Part shown: positions 48,010 to 58,013 of the stretch, in pieces
How positions within the stretch are numbered: the stretch's first letter is position 1
Layout of the letters: the number at the start of each line of letters is the position of its first letter
Source: Sulfurimonas lithotrophica
Lineage (GTDB): Bacteria > Campylobacterota > Campylobacteria > Campylobacterales > Sulfurimonadaceae
DNA length: 64,000 nt
NCBI RefSeq assembly: GCF_009258225.1
Contig: NZ_CP043617.1
Span: forward strand, 1,612,001-1,676,000
Reading direction: 5' to 3'
The notes under the pieces: generated by a model
The model's input: the letters and a program-made list of their open reading frames with translations, nothing else
Databases searched by the model: none
What the model was told of the DNA's origin: nothing
Translations under genes and position numbers: made by a program

Positions 48010-49224
48010 ATGCAAATAATTACGCCACACTATATATTTTTAGATGACAGAATATCTACAAATTTATCTGTCGCTTATGATAATACAATTAAAAAAATAG
48101 CACCCTATGAACAACTTTTAGAAGAGTTTCCCGATGCTAAGGTTACTTCGCTTAGGGAAAATTCTCTGCTGATGCCAGGACTTATAAACTCGCATGTACA
48201 TATAGAATTCAGTGCAAATAAAACAAAACTCTCATATGGTGATTTTATCTCTTGGCTCTATAGCGTAATCGAAAACCGTGAAGACTTAATTAACGATTGT
48301 TCATATGAGTGTATGCAAAAAGCAACAGATGAGATGCTAAAATCGGGAATAACGACTTTTGGTGCAATATCTTCTCATGCAATGGATTTGGAAGTTTGTG
48401 CAAACGCAAAACAAAATGTTGTGTTCTTTAATGAGCTCATTGGAAGCCAAGCTGCAGCTGCCGATGCATTGTATGGTGACTTCTTATCACGTTTAGATGC
48501 CTCAAAAGCAATAGAACGTGAAGGTTTTTACCCTGCAATTGCTATACATTCGCCTTATTCGGTGCATCCTATACTTGTAAAAAAAGCGATAGAACTTGTT
48601 AAAAATGAAAACTTAAAACTAACGGCACATTTTATGGAATCTCAGGCTGAACGTGACTGGCTTGATAAAAGTGACGGTGATTTTAAAGAGTTTTTTCAAA
48701 CACTTTTGAAACAAAACTCTGCCGTATGCGACAGTGAAGAATTTCTAAGTTATTTTGAGGGTGTCAATGTACTTTTTACACATGCTACTACAACTAATAA
48801 AAAAGAGTTAGACAGCATCTCTAAAAATAAGCAGACTATCATACACTGCCCTATTTCAAATCGACTCTTAGGTAATAAAACATTAAATATCAAAGAGTTA
48901 AACGATAAAAATATTCGTTGGGTAGTAGCTACCGACGGACTTAGTTCAAACTACAAATTAGACTTGTTTGAAGAGATGAAAATATCTCTTTTTATGCATC
49001 CCTCAGAACCGCTGCTAGACTTTGCAAAACAACTTTTAAAAAGTGTTACAAAAGATGCCGCAGATGCACTTGGATTAAACACAGGTGAGATTAAAGAGGG
49101 GAAAAATGCAGATATGATTGTGCTTGATCTAGATGCAGAACCTAATGAAGAACTTCCGATTCATATTATTTTACACAGATACAATGTATCTAAAGTTATT
49201 ATTAACGGTAAAGATGCTCTTTAG
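48010..49224 (+). CDS. Amidohydrolase-superfamily deaminase, possibly 6-aminodeoxyfutalosine deaminase
   Basis: The 404-residue TIM-barrel hydrolase has the metal ligands HxH in PGLINSHVHIEF near residue 60, His in LKTAHFMESQ-type context, FTHATTT near 260, and Asp in VVATDGLSSNYK near 315. This is the cog0402 (TRZ/ATZ) group. A distant member from the related genus Nitratiruptor was shown to deaminate 6-aminodeoxyfutalosine in menaquinone synthesis, as I recall, and C. jejuni has a homologue at this same position after aroQ. That function is therefore a good guess. Guanine-type or other adenosine-type deamination remains possible. It overlaps the cyclase gene by 4 bases, tail to tail. Confidence 0.82.
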   Translation: MQIITPHYIFLDDRISTNLSVAYDNTIKKIAPYEQLLEEFPDAKVTSLRENSLLMPGLINSHVHIEFSANKTKLSYGDFISWLYSVIENREDLINDCSYECMQKATDEMLKSGITTFGAISSHAMDLEVCANAKQNVVFFNELIGSQAAAADALYGDFLSRLDASKAIEREGFYPAIAIHSPYSVHPILVKKAIELVKNENLKLTAHFMESQAERDWLDKSDGDFKEFFQTLLKQNSAVCDSEEFLSYFEGVNVLFTHATTTNKKELDSISKNKQTIIHCPISNRLLGNKTLNIKELNDKNIRWVVATDGLSSNYKLDLFEEMKISLFMHPSEPLLDFAKQLLKSVTKDAADALGLNTGEIKEGKNADMIVLDLDAEPNEELPIHIILHRYNVSKVIINGKDAL

Positions 49225-50444
49225 GAACATTCTTTATCATAGATAACAAATCTGTTACGTCCATCTTTTTTAGCTTTATAAAGCATTTCATCTGCTATGG
49301 ATATTAACTGTTCTTCTTTAAATGTCTGGGTAACTTTGCAAGATATTACGCCAACCGACATTGTCAAATAATCGTTAATTTGACTACCTTTATGTTCTAT
49401 TTTTAAGTTTATTATATTATCACAGATTTTTTGTGCCATTTCAGAACTGTTTTGAGTATCTGTATCACTCATTAAAACCCCAAACTCTTCGCCTCCTAGT
49501 CTAAAAACATAATCACTTGGTCTTTGAAAAATGCTATCTAATTTTTGAGCAACTTTTTTCAAAGCGTTATCACCTTCAATATGACCGTATGTATCGTTAT
49601 ACTGTTTAAAATAATCGATATCAAGCATCATAAACGTCAAATATTTTTTAGAGCGTTTGGCTCTTAAAACTTCTTTTTCAAAAATAAGATTAAAATAGCG
49701 TCTGTTATGCAGATTTGTTAACGAATCCGTATATGAAGCATCTTCGAGTTTTTTATTTGCGCGTTTTAATTTTTTGTGTGCTATTTCAAGTTCTGTTTGA
49801 TCACCCTGGATGCTCTTAAATACATAGTATGATATTATAAGTATTCCAAAAATTACAATCAGTAAGACTAAACCTACCTCTCTAATGATTGAATCATATG
49901 TATTTAAAAAATTCTTTCTTTCATATTGTGCTATTTCTATTTCATAATTAATTAATTTTTTTATTGTTTGATGTATATGCCGAATCTTTTTTTCTAAAAG
50001 CGTAATTGATATTTTTTTAAATTTTTTTTCATCTTTTGCATATTTTAGAAGTTTTTGAAAATATAAATTTGTATTATTTATTTCTAAAGATACATATTCT
50101 ACATATTGCAGTTCTTCATCTCTTTTAAAATGACTCTCGTAACTCTTCCAAATATTTTCAATCTTAGATATAGAATTTTTTATTTTAGAGTATGCTTCAT
50201 CTGAATTTATTTCGGATGATTTTGCCTTAAATACGACTGCAGGCAGCTCTCCGTCATATATTTGTATAATTTCGTTTAATTCCGTAACAGGTACTAATGA
50301 ACCAAAATACAATGAATCGATATTTTTTTTCATCTCATTTATATTTATAGTACCTATAATAGCTATAACAATAAGACCAAGTGTTACCAATATGAACAAA
50401 AACAGTAACTTGCTTCTTAGTTTTAATGCTTCAATAAACTTCAT
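49221..50444 (-). CDS. Membrane-bound diguanylate cyclase (GGDEF)
   Basis: The 407-residue protein has a TM helix at about 12-34, a helical periplasmic sensor of about 150 residues resembling a four-helix chemoreceptor bundle, a second TM at about 185-207 and a short coil. A GGDEF domain runs from about 240 to 405. The active site reads FRLGGEEFGVLMSD, an allowed GGEEF variant. The inhibitory RxxD site (RPSD) precedes it by five residues, so product inhibition is expected. It makes cyclic-di-GMP in response to an unknown external signal. It is divergent from the Crp/Fnr gene. Confidence 0.92.
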   Translation of the reverse strand: MKFIEALKLRSKLLFLFILVTLGLIVIAIIGTININEMKKNIDSLYFGSLVPVTELNEIIQIYDGELPAVVFKAKSSEINSDEAYSKIKNSISKIENIWKSYESHFKRDEELQYVEYVSLEINNTNLYFQKLLKYAKDEKKFKKISITLLEKKIRHIHQTIKKLINYEIEIAQYERKNFLNTYDSIIREVGLVLLIVIFGILIISYYVFKSIQGDQTELEIAHKKLKRANKKLEDASYTDSLTNLHNRRYFNLIFEKEVLRAKRSKKYLTFMMLDIDYFKQYNDTYGHIEGDNALKKVAQKLDSIFQRPSDYVFRLGGEEFGVLMSDTDTQNSSEMAQKICDNIINLKIEHKGSQINDYLTMSVGVISCKVTQTFKEEQLISIADEMLYKAKKDGRNRFVIYDKECS

Positions 50445-50492
50445 AATTTGACTTTAAGCAACTGCTATACCATAAAGTGATAAAATATCGCC

Positions 50493-51182
50493 ATGTTACA
50501 AACGGAAATTGAAAAGAAACTTCAGTATATTAAAAATTTATCGTTTTTCAAAACTCTGGATGATGGACAGATAGGAAATATTTTAGAGATATCTATTATA
50601 AAAGAATACCCGAAGAATTCTATTCTATATTATGAAAATGATACTAAGAATAAAGTTTATTTTTTACTTAGCGGGCTTTTAAAAGTTTATAAAATAGATA
50701 AATACGAAAATGAAATTTTTCTTTATCATATATATGAAAACCATATGATATCTGAACTTACAACTATTGAAAATGATACCATATACTGCTTTTCAAATGC
50801 AGAGTTTGTAGAAGACAGCGTAATTCTAGAGATAGATTACGACAAGTTTAGAAATGATTTTTTATCTAAAGGGCTGTTAAATCATGAGTTTATAAAAGAG
50901 ATTCTTCAAAAAAATTCTCAACTGCACTGTATAGTAAATAGAGAATTAGTATTTGATGCAACGGCAAAAGTTGCTTTTATGTTACATGATGATTTAAAAA
51001 TTTTTAATTCAAAAAAGCGCCATGAAGTTTCTTTTATGCTTCATATTCAACCTGAAACACTTTCGCGTGTATTGAAAAAACTTTCAAGAAATTCTATTAT
51101 TGAGATAGAAAATTCAAAAGTTATTATAAAAGATGAAAAAGCCCTAAAGAGAATATATATGGGGGATATAATAGATGGCTAA
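50493..51182 (+). CDS. Crp/Fnr-family transcriptional regulator, cysteine-free sensor domain
   Basis: The 229-residue protein has an N-terminal cyclic-nucleotide-like barrel (YPKNSILYYENDTKNKVYFLLSGLLKVYKI) and a dimer helix. The C-terminal winged helix includes EVSFMLHIQPETLSRVLKKLSRN. The recognition helix carries E-x-x-S-R (ETLSR), the FNR/DNR pattern that reads TTGA half-sites. The FNR iron-sulfur cysteines are missing, so it is not an oxygen-labile FNR. It may sense nitric oxide (DNR-like) or another ligand. It lies directly before the PilJ-type sensor and the nap operon, whose promoter has a TTGAC-N4-GTCAT site, so control of nap is a sound inference. Confidence 0.87.
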   Translation: MLQTEIEKKLQYIKNLSFFKTLDDGQIGNILEISIIKEYPKNSILYYENDTKNKVYFLLSGLLKVYKIDKYENEIFLYHIYENHMISELTTIENDTIYCFSNAEFVEDSVILEIDYDKFRNDFLSKGLLNHEFIKEILQKNSQLHCIVNRELVFDATAKVAFMLHDDLKIFNSKKRHEVSFMLHIQPETLSRVLKKLSRNSIIEIENSKVIIKDEKALKRIYMGDIIDG

Positions 51183-52170
51183 AAAGACAAAAATCAGTAC
51201 CAAAATAAAAGTTCTCGGTGCATTACTGATGTTTCTGGTCGCGGCTATTGTTTCTACTACTATTTTTTTGAACAATCAAACATCCAAAGATGCATTAGTA
51301 GTAAACATCGTCGGTAAACAAAGAATGCTAACTCAAAAAATGGCAAAAAATATTTTTTATATACACTATACGGGAAGTAAAGATTTTTACGAACTTAATT
51401 CGGCCGTAGATGAGTTTATAGAAGGCTTAAGTACTTTGCAACACGGTGACAAGTCACGTGGAATTTCAGGAGTACCTACGCTAAAAATATCAAATCAACT
51501 TTTTGAAGTTAAAAAACTGTGGGAAAAATATTATGAAGATATTCAAAACTTCAAGATATTAAGCACAAATCCAAAAAGTGCAGTTTCAGATACCGAATTA
51601 AATGCCATTGTCTTACATATATATAAAACAAATCCTATTTTACTTGAAAATGTTGATAAACTTGTTACTTTTTATACCAATAACTCCGAAGATAAAATTA
51701 ATAATATAAAGATAACCCAATACGTATTTTTATTTATTTTTGTATTGATTTTAATATATTCACTACTACAACTTCGCCTAATAGAATCTCACGTTGACAG
51801 CTTTATGAATTATTATAAAAAACTAATCAGCGGTGGGGATATTTCAAATCTCGAACCTATGCATTTTGAAGATGAAAATGAAGAGGAAATTGTAGAAGTT
51901 AGTCAAACTATAAACTGTTTCATAGAGAAAATAAACTCCGCTATGGCGTATTCTGACGAGGCTAGTAAAAAGCTGGAAAACTTAACCGAAGAATTTGATT
52001 CTATTATAGATGCTATGGGTGAATCATCTCTTAATTCAAATGAATTTTATGATTCTGAAGATATGATGATCGAATCATCCGAAGAGCTTATAAACGCTAC
52101 AAGGAAACTTCAGAAATTAAAAAGTGAGCTAGAAAAACTCACTTTGGCTTGCAGACCAAATATTAATTAA
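51175..52170 (+). CDS. Membrane sensor with PilJ/NarX-type N-terminal domain, no recognised output domain
   Basis: The 331-residue protein has a TM helix at about 12-32 and a periplasmic helical domain opening NIVGKQRMLTQKMAKNIFYI. This is the PilJ-type motif related to the nitrate-binding P-box of NarX/NarQ. A second TM lies at about 180-200, with a cytoplasmic HAMP-like and coiled-coil segment after it. No kinase, methyl-accepting or GGDEF domain follows. The gene overlaps the Crp/Fnr gene by 8 bases and precedes napA, so a nitrate-sensing role is likely. How it signals without an output domain is unclear; direct contact with the regulator is one option. Confidence 0.78.
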   Translation: MAKKTKISTKIKVLGALLMFLVAAIVSTTIFLNNQTSKDALVVNIVGKQRMLTQKMAKNIFYIHYTGSKDFYELNSAVDEFIEGLSTLQHGDKSRGISGVPTLKISNQLFEVKKLWEKYYEDIQNFKILSTNPKSAVSDTELNAIVLHIYKTNPILLENVDKLVTFYTNNSEDKINNIKITQYVFLFIFVLILIYSLLQLRLIESHVDSFMNYYKKLISGGDISNLEPMHFEDENEEEIVEVSQTINCFIEKINSAMAYSDEASKKLENLTEEFDSIIDAMGESSLNSNEFYDSEDMMIESSEELINATRKLQKLKSELEKLTLACRPNIN

Positions 52171-52194
52171 ATATTAAATTTTAAATATAGTTTC

Positions 52195-52208
52195 TTGACG
52201 CAGGTCAT
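52195..52208. promoter_or_regulatory. FNR/DNR-like site upstream of napA
   Basis: TTGAC-GCAG-GTCAT is an interrupted inverted repeat, one base from a perfect TTGAC-N4-GTCAA. Its centre lies about 41-47 bp before a start predicted by TAACAT (52231-52236) or TATGAT (52236-52241), the usual class II activator position. The adjacent Crp/Fnr protein has the matching E-x-x-S-R helix. Confidence 0.6.
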
Positions 52209-52286
52209 AGAATTATTTTTTTCGCACAGATAACATATGATTTGTTAAAGGACACATTAACAAAAAATTATCTTATAGGAGAAAAT

Positions 52287-55109
52287 ATGTCACTATCAAG
52301 AAGAGAGTTTCTTAAAAGTTCAGCAGCAGCATCTGCAGCGGCAGCAGTTGGTATGAGTGTACCGGCAGAGCTAGAAGCAGCAGCAAATAATGCTCAGAGC
52401 GATTGGAGATGGGACAAAGCAGCTTGTCGTTTCTGTGGTACAGGTTGTGGTATCATGATGGCTACAAAAAACGGTAAAATAGTTGCCGTTAAGGGAGATC
52501 CTGCAGCTCCGGTAAATCGTGGTCTTAACTGTATTAAAGGTTATTTTAATGCTAAGATTATGTATGGTGCGGACAGACTTACTAAACCTTTATTAAGAGT
52601 TGACGCAAACGGAAACTTTGATAAAAAAGGTAACTTTGCACCTGTTAGCTGGGAAAGAGCTTTTGATGAAATGGAGAAAAACATCAAAAAAGCACTTAAA
52701 GCAAGTGGACCGGAAGGTGTTGGTATTTTTGCATCTGGGCAATATACGATTATGGAAGGTTATGCAGCTCAAAAAGTTATGAAGGCCGGTCTTCGTTCAA
52801 ACGCAATCGATCCAAATGCTCGTCACTGTATGGCATCTGCGGTTGTTGGTTTTTATCAAACATTTGGTGTTGATGAGCCTTCTGGTTGTTATGATGATAT
52901 CGAGCTTACAGATACTGTTGTAGCATGGGGTTCAAATATGGCAGAAATGCACCCTATTTTATGGTCTCGTGTTACTGATAGAAAACTATCAGATCCTGAG
53001 CGCGTAAAAGTTGTATCTATCCAAACTTATACTCACCGTACATCAGATTTAGCTGATATCGAAATTATATTTTCACCAAATACAGACTTAGCTCTTTGGA
53101 ACTATATCGCTCGTGAAATCGTTATGAGAGATGAAGCTGAAGGTATTATCGACTGGGATTTTGTTAAAAGACACATGATTTTCGCAGCTGGTCCTGTAAA
53201 CATCGGTTACGGTATGAGAAGAGCGGGTGAAAAATCACTTAAAGAAGGTAAATACGATGCTAAAGAGATGGAAATCATCAATAAAGAGATGACTACTATC
53301 GTTTCTGAAAAAGAAGGACCTGCATTAGAGCCGTTTGGTTATAAAGCCGGTGATACTATGAAGCATACTGCAGGTACACTTGGTCACTGGGAAATCTCAT
53401 TCCAAGAGTATAAAAAATCACTAGAACCTTATACACTAGACTATACAGCTAGAGTTGCTAAAGGTGACCCTGATGAGTCATTAGAAAGTTTTAAAGCTAA
53501 ACTTCAAGCATTAGCTGACTTATATATTGAAAAAAATCGTAAAGTTGTATCTTTCTGGACTATGGGTATGAACCAACATACACGTGGTACTTGGGTAAAT
53601 ACATTATCTTATAATGTTCACTTTATGTTAAATAAACAAGCTAAACCGGGTTCTGGAGCATTTTCTTTAACTGGTCAACCTTCAGCTTGTGGTACTGCTC
53701 GTGAAGTTGGTACGTTTACACACCGTCTTCCAGCTGATATGATGGTAGCAAACCCTAAACACCGTGCAATTGCAGAGAAAAAATGGATGATTCCAGAAGG
53801 TACTCTAAACGGTGTAGGTAAACAACATATTATGGCTATCCACCGTGGTATTGAAGATGGTTTAATTAAATTTGCATGGGTTAACGTTTGTAATCCATAC
53901 CAAGATTCTGCATCTGCTAAACACTGGATTAAAGCTGCACGTGAGATGGATAACTTTATCGTAACTTCCGATGGATACCCGGGTATCTCTGCGAAAGTAT
54001 CTGATTTAATCCTTCCAACAGCTATGATTTATGAAAAATGGGGTGCTTACGGAAATGCCGAGCGTCGTACTCAACATTGGAGACAACAAGTACTACCTGT
54101 AGGTGACTCAATGAGTGATACTTGGCAATGGGTTGAGTTATCAAAACGTTTCAAAATTTCTGAAGTTTGGGGTGAATACGCACCAAGCGGTCCTCGTAAA
54201 AAAGCTCTTCCAAGCGTACTTGAAAAAGCTTATGCAATGGGTTATAACAAAGATACTACTTTATATGAAGTATTATTTGAAAACAAAGTTTCTAAAACTT
54301 ATAAACTTGACCAAAACGATCCTATTCAGGCTGGTTATGACAATACAGAAGGTTATGGTGATAGCCGTGGTGTTATCGGTTCAGACGGTAAAGAATTTAA
54401 AGGTTACGGATTCTTCATCCAAAAATATCTTTGGGAAGAATATGCTGCGTTTACTCGTGGACACGGTCACGACCTTGCACCGTTTGATGTTTACCATAAA
54501 GTTCGTGGTCTTAAATGGCCGGTTGTTGACGGTAAAGAAACTCAGTGGAGATTTAATGCTAAATACGATCCTTATGCAGCAAAAGCTACTAGAGAAACAG
54601 GTAACTCACATGCATTCTACGGTACGTTAGCTAAAGCACTTCAATCTGGTACGCTTACAGGTAAAGATAAAGACTCTAAAAAAGTTAGCTTGAAAAACAA
54701 AGCCAAAATATTTGCACGTCCTTATATGGATCCACCGGAAATGCCGGATGCAGAATATCCAACTTGGTTATGTACAGGTCGTGTGCTAGAACACTGGCAC
54801 TCAGGAACTATGACTATGCGTGTACCTGAACTGTATCGTGCGGTTCCAGAAGCACTTTGTTATATGCACCCTGAAGATGCTAAAAAATATAATGTTAAAC
54901 AAGGTGGACTATGTTGGGTTGAATCTCGTCGCGGTAAAGTTAAAGCTCGTGTTGAAACTCGTGGTAGAAATAGACCTGCTCGTGGACTTGTTTTTGTTCC
55001 ATGGTTTGATGAGAAAGTATTTATAAATAAAGTATGTTTAGATGCGACATGTCCAATGTCAAAACAAACAGACTTTAAAAAATGTGCGGTAAAAATTTAC
55101 AAAGCATAA
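52287..55109 (+). CDS. napA: Periplasmic nitrate reductase catalytic subunit
   Basis: The 940-residue enzyme reduces nitrate to nitrite in the periplasm. The Tat signal [19 protein letters not shown] gives export in folded form. The [4Fe-4S] motif is CRFCGTGCG with the fourth Cys in GLNCIKG. The probable Mo-ligand Cys lies in [31 protein letters not shown] and [13 protein letters not shown] mark the cofactor domains. The start is the ATG at 52287 behind AGGAG; an earlier in-frame ATG at 52242 is not used because the Tat motif then would not be N-terminal. It heads the napAGHBFLD operon of the Campylobacterota type. Confidence 0.97.
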   Translation: MSLSRREFLKSSAAASAAAAVGMSVPAELEAAANNAQSDWRWDKAACRFCGTGCGIMMATKNGKIVAVKGDPAAPVNRGLNCIKGYFNAKIMYGADRLTKPLLRVDANGNFDKKGNFAPVSWERAFDEMEKNIKKALKASGPEGVGIFASGQYTIMEGYAAQKVMKAGLRSNAIDPNARHCMASAVVGFYQTFGVDEPSGCYDDIELTDTVVAWGSNMAEMHPILWSRVTDRKLSDPERVKVVSIQTYTHRTSDLADIEIIFSPNTDLALWNYIAREIVMRDEAEGIIDWDFVKRHMIFAAGPVNIGYGMRRAGEKSLKEGKYDAKEMEIINKEMTTIVSEKEGPALEPFGYKAGDTMKHTAGTLGHWEISFQEYKKSLEPYTLDYTARVAKGDPDESLESFKAKLQALADLYIEKNRKVVSFWTMGMNQHTRGTWVNTLSYNVHFMLNKQAKPGSGAFSLTGQPSACGTAREVGTFTHRLPADMMVANPKHRAIAEKKWMIPEGTLNGVGKQHIMAIHRGIEDGLIKFAWVNVCNPYQDSASAKHWIKAAREMDNFIVTSDGYPGISAKVSDLILPTAMIYEKWGAYGNAERRTQHWRQQVLPVGDSMSDTWQWVELSKRFKISEVWGEYAPSGPRKKALPSVLEKAYAMGYNKDTTLYEVLFENKVSKTYKLDQNDPIQAGYDNTEGYGDSRGVIGSDGKEFKGYGFFIQKYLWEEYAAFTRGHGHDLAPFDVYHKVRGLKWPVVDGKETQWRFNAKYDPYAAKATRETGNSHAFYGTLAKALQSGTLTGKDKDSKKVSLKNKAKIFARPYMDPPEMPDAEYPTWLCTGRVLEHWHSGTMTMRVPELYRAVPEALCYMHPEDAKKYNVKQGGLCWVESRRGKVKARVETRGRNRPARGLVFVPWFDEKVFINKVCLDATCPMSKQTDFKKCAVKIYKA

Positions 55110-55125
55110 TAGGGGGTGAACTGTA

Positions 55126-55953
55126 TTGAGCAGTTTTAATCCTCAAAATGAGAAAAGAAAAATGAAAAACGAAGAATTTAGTGATAGAAGAAAATTTATT
55201 CTTAATATGGCAAGAGGTGTAGGTATTGCTTCTCTTGGCGGTTTTATATGGAGTGCATATGTTGATGAAGTTACGGCTTCTGAACTAACGCTTCGCCCGC
55301 CGGGTGCTTTAAAAGAAGAAGATTTTCTTAAAACCTGTATTAAATGCGGTTTATGTGTAGAGGCTTGTCCTTACGACACACTATTACTATCTAAACCGGG
55401 TGACAATAAACCTCTAGGGACACCGTATTTTATTCCTAGAGATATACCTTGTTACATGTGTCCAGATATCCCTTGTGTTCCGGTATGTCCTACCGGAGCA
55501 TTAGATGAGCAAAGCGTAACGACTGATGGAAAGTTAGATATAAACGTAGCAGATATGGGTGTTGCAGTTGTAGATGATGAAAGTTGTATCGCGTTCTGGG
55601 GTATTCAATGTGATGCTTGTTATAGAGCATGCCCACTACTAGGTGAGGCAATTACAATTGAGTATGTAAGAAATGAACGTACGGGGAAACATAGTTTTAT
55701 GCGTCCGGTAGTTCAAAATGATGTCTGTACAGGATGTGGTCTTTGTGAAAAAGCTTGTGTAACTGAAAAAGCTGCGATATATGTTCTTCCTCGTGAAGTT
55801 GCATTGGGTAAAGCCGGTGATTATTACATAAAAGGTTGGGATAAAAATGATGAAAAGCGTTTAGAAAATGCTTCTGAAATTAAAACAACAACCGAACTAA
55901 GTAAAAAATCAGCAGTAGATTCTTTAAATAGCGGTCTGGAGGATTTATACTAA
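55126..55953 (+). CDS. napG: Ferredoxin-type quinol dehydrogenase component NapG
   Basis: The 275-residue periplasmic protein has a Tat-type signal (DRRKFILNMARGVGIASLGG) and four [4Fe-4S] motifs: CIKCGLCVEACP, CYMCPDIPCVPVCP, CIAFWGIQCDACYRACP and CTGCGLCEKAC. With NapH it oxidises menaquinol and passes electrons to NapB and NapA. The TTG at 55126 is chosen because AGGGGGTGA lies at the right distance; an ATG at 55162 is the alternative and would still keep the Tat motif. No napC is found, which fits Campylobacterota, where NapGH does the quinol step. Confidence 0.95.
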   Translation: MSSFNPQNEKRKMKNEEFSDRRKFILNMARGVGIASLGGFIWSAYVDEVTASELTLRPPGALKEEDFLKTCIKCGLCVEACPYDTLLLSKPGDNKPLGTPYFIPRDIPCYMCPDIPCVPVCPTGALDEQSVTTDGKLDINVADMGVAVVDDESCIAFWGIQCDACYRACPLLGEAITIEYVRNERTGKHSFMRPVVQNDVCTGCGLCEKACVTEKAAIYVLPREVALGKAGDYYIKGWDKNDEKRLENASEIKTTTELSKKSAVDSLNSGLEDLY

Positions 55954-56795
55954 TGAGTACTCTTTGGAATAATTACAGATACCTATTTTTAAGAAGGTTT
56001 ACACAAATTGGATTGATGTTACTATATTTTGGTGCCAATGCTTGGGGATGGACTATACTGCAAGGTAATTTAAGTTCATCATTAGTATTTGGAATTGTTC
56101 CGCTTAGCGATCCTTATGCTATGCTACAAATGTTAGCAGCAGGTGCTGTTCTTGCAACAGATTTACTAATAGGTGTTGCGATTATAACTGTAGTGTATAT
56201 GTTAATCGGCGGACGTGCTTTTTGTTCTTGGGTATGCCCTATAAATATGATTACGGATGCAGCTGCCTATATAAGGGAAAAAGCAGGATTTAACAAAATC
56301 CAAAAAAGACAACCATCATCTAGAAATATGAGATACTGGACTTTTGGTATGGGTATTTTGATATCTGCACTAATGGGTATAACAGCCTTTGAGTTTATAT
56401 CACCGATTTCTATGGTTCACAGAGGTATTGTTTTTGGTTTAGGCTTTGGTTGGGCAGCGATGCTTATAATTTTTCTTTTTGATTTATTTGTGTTAAAGAA
56501 TGGTTGGTGTGGACATATTTGTCCTTTAGGTGGATTTTATTCACTTATAGGGAGATTTAGTCTCATTAGAGTACACCATAATGTAGATAATTGTACTGCA
56601 TGTATGAAATGTAAAACTGTTTGCCCTGAAAAACAGGTCTTGCATATGATAGATAAAGAAAGCCTACCCGTAACTATGGGTGAATGTACAAACTGTGCTA
56701 GATGTATCGAAGTATGTGATGACGATGCTTTAGGTTTTTCAATTAGAGGTATGGCCTCAAAAAATTTAGAAAAAAATAATAAAACGGGAGAATAA
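55953..56795 (+). CDS. napH: Membrane quinol dehydrogenase component NapH
   Basis: The 280-residue protein has four or five hydrophobic helices, with two C-X3-CP motifs on the cytoplasmic side (FCSWVCPI and CGHICPLGG). Two C-terminal [4Fe-4S] motifs follow, CTACMKCKTVCPE and CTNCARCIEVCDD. It pairs with NapG to oxidise menaquinol. The ATG overlaps the napG stop (TAATG). The length and cluster count match the family. Confidence 0.96.
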   Translation: MSTLWNNYRYLFLRRFTQIGLMLLYFGANAWGWTILQGNLSSSLVFGIVPLSDPYAMLQMLAAGAVLATDLLIGVAIITVVYMLIGGRAFCSWVCPINMITDAAAYIREKAGFNKIQKRQPSSRNMRYWTFGMGILISALMGITAFEFISPISMVHRGIVFGLGFGWAAMLIIFLFDLFVLKNGWCGHICPLGGFYSLIGRFSLIRVHHNVDNCTACMKCKTVCPEKQVLHMIDKESLPVTMGECTNCARCIEVCDDDALGFSIRGMASKNLEKNNKTGE

Positions 56796-56796
56796 A

Positions 56797-57510
56797 ATGA
56801 AAATAATGAGTAAAATAACGATTGGTTTATTCACTGCAACACTTTTATTTGTTGGTTGTAACGACAGTGCAACTCCGGCAAGTGGAAATAAAGTTGCACC
56901 TACGGTGACTGAAAAGTCATTAGGTTTAAGAAAGACTGATTTATATTCGGAAAAAGCTGAAACGCAAGGTGATAAAACAAACTATAGCGAAGCTGCTTGT
57001 GGTAGCGGTTATAAAATCAACAGAGCATTCCAAGATGCTCCACCTATGATTCCACACGGTACAGAAGGTATGTTGCCGATTAAAATCGGAAACAATCAAT
57101 GTACTGGATGTCATGAACCTGCAGTTGCAGTTTCAATGGGTGCTACACCTATTCCTAGATCACATTATACTAACTTTAGACCGACACACCATATTAGTGC
57201 TGACGGTGAAGACTTTAGTAAAAGTGTTGACAATATGAAAAACGAGGTATCTATCAAAACAGAAGATAGACTTCAAGGTGCTAGATTTAATTGTTCACAA
57301 TGTCATGCTCCTCAGTCACAAGGTAAATTAGCTGTTGCAAATAATTTTGAACCTGATTACACTCAAAATGACGGTGCAAACAAATCTTCTTGGAATTCAC
57401 AAGCAGATTTCATGTACGGTATCGACACTATTAAAGGTGACGGCGGTAAAGTAACTGCAGATGATATTGCAAATAAAGATTCTGCCGCAGGTAGCTTAGA
57501 TAGTCACTAA
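56797..57510 (+). CDS. napB: Periplasmic nitrate reductase diheme cytochrome NapB, possible lipoprotein
   Basis: The 237-residue protein has two c-type heme sites, CTGCH near residue 103 and CSQCH near residue 169, with further His residues for bis-His ligation (SHYTNFRPTHHI). It passes electrons from NapGH to NapA. The N-terminus KITIGLFTATLLFVGCND looks like a lipoprotein signal with Cys21 as the possible lipid site, though Phe at -3 is unusual. Lipidation would tether it to a membrane. The C-terminal 60 residues extend past the hemes more than in short NapB forms. It begins 1 base after the napH stop. Confidence 0.94.
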   Translation: MKIMSKITIGLFTATLLFVGCNDSATPASGNKVAPTVTEKSLGLRKTDLYSEKAETQGDKTNYSEAACGSGYKINRAFQDAPPMIPHGTEGMLPIKIGNNQCTGCHEPAVAVSMGATPIPRSHYTNFRPTHHISADGEDFSKSVDNMKNEVSIKTEDRLQGARFNCSQCHAPQSQGKLAVANNFEPDYTQNDGANKSSWNSQADFMYGIDTIKGDGGKVTADDIANKDSAAGSLDSH

Positions 57511-57518
57511 GGAAAATT

Positions 57519-58013
57519 TTGGAAAGAAGAGAACTATTTTCCTCTATTGGAGCTTCACTAAAAGGTGAAGCCCCAGAGAAAAAAACTTCATTTTTAAGAC
57601 CACCATACTTTAAAGATGAAGCTCTCTTTCGCAATGAGTGTCATAAGTGTACATCTAAATGCGACACTGTTTGTGAAGAAGAGATTATAAAAATATCAGA
57701 AGACGGAAGTCCATATATAGTATTTAACCAAAACGGTTGTACTTTTTGTGATGAATGTGTTAAAGCTTGTGAATTTGGTGTTTTAAATATTGAAGACAAG
57801 CAAAATATAAATGCTATAATAACAATAAACCAAGACAAATGTTTAAGTTGGAACCATACTATGTGTTTTTCGTGTAAAGATCCTTGTTTGGATAGGGCAA
57901 TAGACTTTAAAGCTATGTTTATGGCTGAAATAAACGACAGATGCACATCTTGCGGTTTTTGTATAAACAGATGTCCCGTAGATGCAATAGAAGTAAAGGT
58001 TAAAAATGCGTAA
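57519..58013 (+). CDS. napF: Ferredoxin-type protein NapF
   Basis: The 164-residue cytoplasmic protein has the NapF opening ERRELFSSIGASLKG with no signal peptide. It has cysteine groups CHKCTSKCDTVC, CTFCDECVKAC, CLSWNHTMCFSCKDPC and CTSCGFCINRC. NapF interacts with NapA precursor and helps insert its iron-sulfur cluster before export. The start is TTG at 57519, 8 bases past the napB stop with AAGGA before it. It overlaps the next gene by 8 bases. Confidence 0.93.
   Translation: MERRELFSSIGASLKGEAPEKKTSFLRPPYFKDEALFRNECHKCTSKCDTVCEEEIIKISEDGSPYIVFNQNGCTFCDECVKACEFGVLNIEDKQNINAIITINQDKCLSWNHTMCFSCKDPCLDRAIDFKAMFMAEINDRCTSCGFCINRCPVDAIEVKVKNA

Noticed and set aside
54115-54630. 171-codon plus-strand frame inside napA
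   Set aside because: Out-of-frame shadow of napA, which is intact across the whole stretch.
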